This document shows positions 40,500 through 45,397 of a stretch of DNA of 45,397 nucleotides, piece by piece. The DNA is taken from contig NZ_JAKEVF010000005.1 in assembly GCF_022398315.1 (NCBI RefSeq), positions 423 to 45,819 of the forward strand. Reading direction: 5' to 3'. The notes beneath the pieces were generated by a model, which was not told the DNA's origin, ran no database searches, and worked only from the letters and a program-made list of their open reading frames with translations. Position 1 is the stretch's first letter, and each line of letters opens with the position of its first letter. The translations under genes and the position numbers were made by a program. Source of the stretch: Shewanella sp. Isolate11. GTDB lineage: Bacteria > Pseudomonadota > Gammaproteobacteria > Enterobacterales > Shewanellaceae.

Positions 40500-40528
40500 T
40501 TTATACAGGATCTAAAACTAAAGATCAA
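40500..40528 (-). promoter_or_regulatory. rpmBG promoter
   Basis: Minus strand: -35 TTGATC at 40523-40528, 17-base spacer, -10 TATAAA at 40500-40505, followed by the GC-rich ATGCGCCC. The leader of about 80 bases before rpmB is GC-rich. The -35 box abuts the radC stop. Confidence 0.6.
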
Positions 40529-40535
40529 GGGATAT

Positions 40536-41213
40536 TCAATCTATCCATCCCCTCTCTGCAAACGAAACTATCTCTCTATCACCCACAACCATATGGTCTA
40601 ACAGGGAAACATCGATAGTCGCCAGCGCGTTTTTTAATCGCTCAGTAATTCGCCTATCGGCATGGCTTGGTTCCGCAACCCCGGATGGGTGGTTGTGGCA
40701 GACAATGACAGCCGCGGCTTTTTTCTCAAGCACTAGACTTACCACTTCACGTGGATAAACCGAGGCTGAATCTATGGTGCCACGGAACAATTCAACAAAT
40801 TGAATGACTCTGTGCTGACTATCGAGTAATAAGATGGCAAACACTTCATAGGCACGATCCGCTAATTGTCTCATTAAATAGTCTCGAGTTAAATCAGGAT
40901 CTGTTAAAATCTTTCCTCTTTGTAGATTTTCTTGCGAAATTCGCTTACTTATCTCAATTGCGGCCTGTAATTGGGCATATTTTACCGGTCCTATCCCTTG
41001 GATTTCACACATTTCACTCTGGTTAGCCGTCATTAACGCCCGTAAGCCACCAAAATGACCAATCATAGACCTTGCTAAGGAAACCGCACTTTGACCCCGC
41101 AAACCGTTTCTGAGTAACACAGCCAATAACTCTGCATCTGAAAGCTGAGCCGGACCATAACGCAATAATTTTTCTCTCGGGCCCTCACCCTCAGGCCAAT
41201 CCTTAATTGTCAT
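40536..41213 (-). CDS. radC: RadC family protein (JAMM/MPN domain)
   Basis: 225-residue protein with an N-terminal helix-hairpin-helix-like region (LSDAELLAVLLRNG, EIQGIGPVKYAQLQAA) and a C-terminal JAMM domain with metal ligands H173-N-H175 (HNHPSG) and D186. RadC was once linked to DNA repair; that role is disputed and its substrate is unknown. An in-frame start at 41279 is possible, but the ATG at 41213 has GGAGG five bases upstream. It is divergent from coaBC and upstream of rpmBG, as in many gammaproteobacteria. Confidence 0.95.
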   Translation of the reverse strand: MTIKDWPEGEGPREKLLRYGPAQLSDAELLAVLLRNGLRGQSAVSLARSMIGHFGGLRALMTANQSEMCEIQGIGPVKYAQLQAAIEISKRISQENLQRGKILTDPDLTRDYLMRQLADRAYEVFAILLLDSQHRVIQFVELFRGTIDSASVYPREVVSLVLEKKAAAVIVCHNHPSGVAEPSHADRRITERLKNALATIDVSLLDHMVVGDREIVSFAERGWID

Positions 41214-41376
41214 TACAACCTCCCTGTTGCCGACGAAAAAACAAAACAAGATAATTTGCCGCACGAGTGGTGCCGGCAAGCTATGATTATGGCCTAGTTT
41301 TTAAAAACTTGTTTGCTCTGGTTAAATCAGCGCACATCGATATTTCAGCTGGGTTTAAACAGCGACTGGTTCTGGT

Positions 41377-41405
41377 TTTATACAAGGCGACACCGATGGC
41401 TGCAA
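41377..41405 (-). promoter_or_regulatory. Candidate radC promoter
   Basis: Minus strand: -35 TTGCAG at 41400-41405, 17-base spacer, -10 TATAAA at 41377-41382. It gives a leader of about 155 bases. The rest of the 316-base radC-coaBC spacer (41214-41529) shows no gene; a 72-codon plus-strand frame at 41267-41485 has no ribosome binding site. Confidence 0.45.
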
Positions 41406-41529
41406 TGATTGCGCATAAACACACACCGACACCGCAGAACGAACAAAATCTGATCTTGAAACATCTACATGCCCTAGGTTTGTGATATTGTTATGCCAGT
41501 ATAAAACGATAGTGATTAGCCCCTTAGTG

Positions 41530-42732
41530 ATGAACATGACGCTAGCAAATAAAAAAATATTGTTGGGAATTGGTGGTGGTATTGCAGCCTATAAATCTGC
41601 CGATCTTGTCAGACGCCTCAAAGAGCGTGGCGCTGACGTAAGAGTCGTGATGAGCCAAAGCGCGCAACAATTTATCACACCACTGACACTGCAGGCATTA
41701 TCAGGTCACCCTGTAGCCAGTGATCTGTTAGATCCCGCAGCCGAAGCCGCTATGGGACATATCGAACTCGCTCGCTGGGCAGATTTAGTTTTAATCGCCC
41801 CAGCAACAGCAAATGTTATTGCCCGCATCAATGCCGGTATGGCCGATGAACTGATCACCACCACCTGTTTAGCAACAGAAGCGCCTGTCGTACTCTGCCC
41901 GGCAATGAATCAACAGATGTACCGTAATCCGGCAACCCAAGCGAACTTAGCCTCTTTACAAAGCCGTGGCCTCACTATTTGGGGACCCGCATCAGGTAGC
42001 CAGGCTTGCGGCGAAATTGGCCCAGGCCGAATGGAAGAGCCTTTGGTTATTGCCGATCGAGTCGAACAGTTTTTTGCGCCTAAGTTACTGCAAGGTAAAT
42101 CACTGCTGCTGACTGCTGGACCGACCCGCGAAGCGATCGACCCTGTGCGTTATATCTCTAATCACAGCTCTGGAAAAATGGGCTTTGCCATTGCCAAAGC
42201 CGCCGCAGAAATGGGCGCTAATGTCACCTTAGTCAGTGGACCGGTCAACCTTGAAACGCCAGTCAATGTTGAGCGCATCAATGTACAGTCGACGCAACAG
42301 ATGCTCGACGCGGTATTAACCAAGGTTGAACACTGTGATATTTTCGTTGGCTGCGCCGCCGTGTGTGATTATAAAGTGGCAGATGTCGCCAATGACAAAA
42401 TCAAAAAATCGGCCGAGGAGATGGCGCTTGCACTGGTACGTAATCCTGATATCTTAGCGACCGTTGCCGCCCATGAGCAGCGTCCATTTACCGTAGGATT
42501 TGCCGCCGAGACCCAAGATGTCGAGCGCTACGCCAAAGATAAACTACAGCGTAAAAAGCTGGATATGATTGCCGCTAATGACGTTTCTAATCCTGCACAG
42601 GGCTTTAATAGCGACGATAATGCATTAACAGTATATTGGTCTGACGGTCAATACGAGCTAGCAGTTAATGACAAATATACTCTAGCTAAACAATTACTTA
42701 CCATAATTGCAAACCAGATGAAAACAGCATGA
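41530..42732 (+). CDS. coaBC: Bifunctional phosphopantothenoylcysteine decarboxylase / phosphopantothenate--cysteine ligase
   Basis: Coenzyme A biosynthesis enzyme. The N-terminal CoaC flavoprotein domain shows [18 protein letters not shown], the active-site His in [22 protein letters not shown] and [10 protein letters not shown]. The C-terminal CoaB domain shows [24 protein letters not shown] and KNPD-like RNPDILA. From the ATG at 41530 the product is 400 residues; six bases later another ATG (41536) is equally possible, and neither has a strong ribosome binding site. It overlaps dut by four bases. Confidence 0.97.
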   Translation: MNMTLANKKILLGIGGGIAAYKSADLVRRLKERGADVRVVMSQSAQQFITPLTLQALSGHPVASDLLDPAAEAAMGHIELARWADLVLIAPATANVIARINAGMADELITTTCLATEAPVVLCPAMNQQMYRNPATQANLASLQSRGLTIWGPASGSQACGEIGPGRMEEPLVIADRVEQFFAPKLLQGKSLLLTAGPTREAIDPVRYISNHSSGKMGFAIAKAAAEMGANVTLVSGPVNLETPVNVERINVQSTQQMLDAVLTKVEHCDIFVGCAAVCDYKVADVANDKIKKSAEEMALALVRNPDILATVAAHEQRPFTVGFAAETQDVERYAKDKLQRKKLDMIAANDVSNPAQGFNSDDNALTVYWSDGQYELAVNDKYTLAKQLLTIIANQMKTA

Positions 42733-43187
42733 AAACGCCAATTGAACTGAAAATTCTCGACTCACGCATAGGCTCACAATTTCCATTGCCAAGCTACGCG
42801 ACACCTGGCAGTGCGGGGATGGATTTGCGGGCCATGCTAGAAACTACCTTAGTGATCCAACCGGGAGAAACTCAACTTATTCCGACAGGTATCGCAGTTC
42901 ATGTTGCTGACCCTAGCCTCGCTGCAGTCATTCTGCCACGATCCGGCCTTGGTCATAAACACGGTATCGTTTTAGGCAACTTAGTCGGTCTTATCGACTC
43001 AGATTACCAAGGTCCTCTCATGGTCTCTTGCTGGAATCGCAGCAGTGAACCATTCACTATCGAAATTGGTGACCGCATTGCCCAGTTGATGTTTGTTCCT
43101 GTGGTTCAGGCCGAATTCAAACTGGTCGATGAATTTGATAACTCAGAAAGAGGTGAAGGTGGTTTCGGCCACTCAGGCACCCGTTAA
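42729..43187 (+). CDS. dut: dUTP diphosphatase
   Basis: Homotrimeric dUTPase hydrolysing dUTP to dUMP, keeping uracil out of DNA. The 152 residues have the five dUTPase motifs: [42 protein letters not shown], and the C-terminal P-loop-like [12 protein letters not shown]. It overlaps coaBC by four bases (ATGA), consistent with coupling, and slmA follows. Confidence 0.99.
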   Translation: MKTPIELKILDSRIGSQFPLPSYATPGSAGMDLRAMLETTLVIQPGETQLIPTGIAVHVADPSLAAVILPRSGLGHKHGIVLGNLVGLIDSDYQGPLMVSCWNRSSEPFTIEIGDRIAQLMFVPVVQAEFKLVDEFDNSERGEGGFGHSGTR

Positions 43188-43217
43188 TCAGATCCACTAA
43201 TAAAAATAATAATTTAA

Positions 43218-43242
43218 GCCGATAAACCCTTTGTCTATCGGC
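43218..43242 (+). terminator. Weak terminator-like hairpin between dut and slmA
   Basis: GCCGATA (43218-43224) pairs with TATCGGC (43236-43242), followed by AGTAGTTTT. The 7-bp stem has a large loop and the T tract is short and delayed, so it may only attenuate. Confidence 0.35.
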
Positions 43243-43273
43243 AGTAGTTTTAATTGAGTAAGGGAAAATCTAG

Positions 43274-43867
43274 ATGGCTGTAAGCCCCAAAATCAATCGG
43301 CGTGAGCACATATTGCAATGTTTAGCCACTATGCTAGAAACCAGTCCTGGACAACGTATCACCACAGCTAAACTTGCAGCAGAAGTCGGGGTATCGGAAG
43401 CGGCGCTTTATCGCCATTTTCCAAGTAAGGCAAGAATGTTTGAGGGGCTGATAGATTTTATCGAAGACTCTCTGCTTTCACGCATCAATTTGATTATGGA
43501 AGATGAAAAAGACACCATGAAGCGCTGCCAGTTGCTGTTGCAATTATTATTGGTGTTTGCCGAGCGTAACCCCGGCATATCGCGGGTACTTAATGGCGAT
43601 GCACTACTTGGCGAAAATGAACGTCTTCGCAGCCGAACAGGGCAAATATTCTCAAAAGTCGAAACCCATTTAAAACAGATCTTACGCGAGAAAACACTGC
43701 GCGAAGGTAAAGGATTTAATATCGACGAAGCGATTTTGGCGAATCTTTTACTCGCCGTCGCCGAAGGGCGTATTGCCCAATTTGTCCGTAGCGATTTTAA
43801 GCACAAACCCACAGAACATTTTGTCGAACAATGGACCTTTATTCAGCAACAATTGCTACAAAGTTAA
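43274..43867 (+). CDS. slmA: Nucleoid occlusion factor SlmA
   Basis: TetR-family DNA-binding protein that, bound at chromosomal SlmA sites, inhibits FtsZ ring assembly over the nucleoid. The 197 residues have an N-terminal helix-turn-helix ([21 protein letters not shown], about residues 28-48) followed by [16 protein letters not shown], and a helical C-terminal domain. The length and its position after dut match E. coli. AAGGGA lies ten bases before the ATG. Confidence 0.97.
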   Translation: MAVSPKINRREHILQCLATMLETSPGQRITTAKLAAEVGVSEAALYRHFPSKARMFEGLIDFIEDSLLSRINLIMEDEKDTMKRCQLLLQLLLVFAERNPGISRVLNGDALLGENERLRSRTGQIFSKVETHLKQILREKTLREGKGFNIDEAILANLLLAVAEGRIAQFVRSDFKHKPTEHFVEQWTFIQQQLLQS

Positions 43868-43876
43868 CCGTTTCAT

Positions 43877-43901
43877 AAAAGGCAGCCCAAGGCTGCCTTT
43901 T
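43877..43901 (+). terminator. slmA terminator
   Basis: AAAAGGCAGCC-CAA-GGCTGCCTTTT, a perfect 11-bp stem ending in TTTTC, nine bases past the slmA stop. Confidence 0.9.
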
Positions 43902-43994
43902 CATCTATTGCACTTCCTTTACCTTTGTTTTAACCTTCCTAGCCTAAAACATAAAATTAAAAAATAAATAACAACAAGTTAACAAGGAAGTGTC

Positions 43995-45397
43995 ATGAAA
44001 CTAATCAAAATATTTAGTTTTGTTTCTATGTGTTTATTCAGCTTGAACGGCTATTCAGCCAGCACAGATCAAGCAAGCTTATTTAGTCGCTCAGCCGAAT
44101 TCAGTAATGTAAAAGTCTCTCCCGACGGCAGTTATCTCAGTGCTATAGCCTCAAAAGAGGGCAAAAACATTCTGATGATCCTCGATGCCAAAACCAAAAA
44201 AACCACTAACGTGGTGCATTTTCCTGATAATGCACAAGTTGGTGGCTATGAATGGGTCAATGAAGAACGTGTTGTGTTAGCCAAAGAATATCTCAAAGGC
44301 TGGAATGATCATCCTATGTATTATGGCGAGCTATTGGCCGTCAATGCCGATGGCTCACAGCCCACTTATCTCTTCGGTTACAAAGGCGGCTCTCAGCAAG
44401 CAGGGTCGATGATTAAAAAGAATACCCCAATTCAGGCAACGGCCTTCATTCTAGATCCTATGCCAGAAGATCATCGCTATATGCTGGTAAAAGCAAAACC
44501 ATGGGGATCGGGCGGTAATAACTGGCGTGAAAATCTAGAACAGGTTTATCGTGTCGATGTTTATCGCGGAAAGCGCAATAAAATTGCCACATCTCCCATC
44601 TCTTTTGCCAACTTTCTACCCGATCATGACGGTGAAATTCGTTTCGTAAGCGGCACTCGCGACTACATTACCTCAAGCCTGTATTACAGAGATGATGGTG
44701 AGTGGGTAGATACAGACAAGTTAAACCTTAATCTTGATGACATCAGCCCTATTGCCTTTGGCGATGATAAAAACAGCCTCTATGTATTAGCCAGTGAAAA
44801 TGGTCAACCGAAGGCCATCTATCTGATTAATGTTAAAACCGGCGATAAGAAACTCATCAGCCAAGATAAGCATGTCGACCCAAGTAATGTTTGGATAAAC
44901 CGCATCAATAAGCGTCTATTTGCCGTTGAATATGAAAATGGTTATCCAACCTATGAGTTTGTCGATAATGATGAACCGCAAGCCAAAATCATTAAGCAAC
45001 TGTTAGCGGCGCTTCCGGGTCATCAAATCCACCTGATAAGCCAAACCAATGATATGAGCAAGATGGTGATTAAGGCATTCAACGATAGAAATCCGGGTGA
45101 TTACTACGTTTTCGACGCTAAAAATAAAAAGCTCGAATACCTTGCATCACAGAAAAAATGGCTCGACCCTGATGCTATGGCTGAAGTAAAGCCTATTACG
45201 TTTGTCAGTCGTGATGGCACTGAAATCAATGGTTATTTAACCCTGCCTCATGGCAAAGAAGCGAAAAACCTTCCCTTAGTCGTTAATCCACATGGTGGCC
45301 CACATGGCCCTCGTGACTGGTGGGGTTTTTCGCCTCAAAATCAATTAATCGCTAACGAAGGGGCAGCGGTATTACAGGTTAATTTTAGAGGCTCGGG
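43995..45397 (+). CDS. S9 family (prolyl oligopeptidase-like) peptidase, 5' part
   Basis: Open frame running off the right edge, 467 codons visible. A signal peptide (about residues 1-22, MKLIKIFSFVSMCLFSLNGY) indicates export. The N-terminal part reads like the beta-propeller domain of S9 peptidases (FSNVKVSPDGSYLSAI, GGYEWVNEERVVLA). The start of the alpha/beta-hydrolase domain follows (ITFVSRDGTEINGYLTLP, then VVNPHGGPHGPRDWWGF and LQVNFRGSG at the edge). The catalytic GxSxG serine, Asp and His lie beyond the window, so activity cannot be judged. AAGGAAG lies about five bases before the ATG. Subfamily (S9C acylaminoacyl-peptidase-like) is a guess. Confidence 0.9.
   Translation, partial: MKLIKIFSFVSMCLFSLNGYSASTDQASLFSRSAEFSNVKVSPDGSYLSAIASKEGKNILMILDAKTKKTTNVVHFPDNAQVGGYEWVNEERVVLAKEYLKGWNDHPMYYGELLAVNADGSQPTYLFGYKGGSQQAGSMIKKNTPIQATAFILDPMPEDHRYMLVKAKPWGSGGNNWRENLEQVYRVDVYRGKRNKIATSPISFANFLPDHDGEIRFVSGTRDYITSSLYYRDDGEWVDTDKLNLNLDDISPIAFGDDKNSLYVLASENGQPKAIYLINVKTGDKKLISQDKHVDPSNVWINRINKRLFAVEYENGYPTYEFVDNDEPQAKIIKQLLAALPGHQIHLISQTNDMSKMVIKAFNDRNPGDYYVFDAKNKKLEYLASQKKWLDPDAMAEVKPITFVSRDGTEINGYLTLPHGKEAKNLPLVVNPHGGPHGPRDWWGFSPQNQLIANEGAAVLQVNFRGS

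Noticed and set aside
41267..41485. 72-codon plus-strand ORF in the radC-coaBC spacer.
   Set aside because: No ribosome binding site and it overlies the candidate radC promoter.

Overview
The window is a chromosomal, mostly core-genome segment of a gammaproteobacterium. Gene content, protein sequences and gene order (dcw cluster without ddlB, then glpK, leuABCD, recQ, argA, rpmG/rpmB, radC, coaBC, dut, slmA) look most like Shewanella or a close relative. That assignment rests on recalled gene order and protein similarity, not on a search. I see no phage, insertion sequence, CRISPR array, defence island or other clearly foreign DNA, and no wholly new multi-gene system. The less ordinary material is regulatory DNA and a few uncharacterised genes.

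Layout. 1-604: the left edge lies inside the leader of an rRNA operon that runs leftwards out of the window (boxA plus tandem P1/P2 promoters), followed by the secA terminator. 605-5696: secA, an M23 peptidase, the DUF721/DciA helicase-loader gene on the opposite strand, and lpxC. 5875-21745: the division and cell wall (dcw) cluster, transcribed leftwards from mraZ through rsmH, ftsL, ftsI, murE, murF, mraY, murD, ftsW, murG, murC, ftsQ, ftsA to ftsZ. Its genes overlap tightly, ddlB is absent, and an internal promoter precedes ftsQ. Three 10-bp-spaced MraZ boxes lie next to the mraZ promoter. 21841-22672: a long non-coding stretch and a small arginine-rich gene.

22675-26306: glpK, a secreted SnoaL-like protein and a FadL-type outer-membrane channel. 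26887-31811: the leuABCD operon with a complete attenuator (leucine-rich leader peptide, antiterminator and terminator). 32132-33871: a membrane-anchored TPR protein ending in a degenerate GGDEF-like domain. 33937-38154: recQ, a yigI-type thioesterase, rarD and a PH-domain-like membrane protein. 38275-39720: argA with tandem ARG boxes. 39996-41213: rpmG, rpmB and radC. 41530-43867: coaBC, dut and slmA. 43995-45397: the 5' part of an S9 peptidase gene cut by the window edge.

How it works together. The left half supplies septum building (FtsA/Z/Q/L/I/W), the cytoplasmic steps of peptidoglycan synthesis (MurC-G, MraY), lipid A commitment (LpxC) and Sec export. SlmA at the right end is the nucleoid-occlusion factor acting on the FtsZ encoded at the left. 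The middle holds leucine and arginine biosynthesis, controlled respectively by attenuation and (inferred) ArgR.
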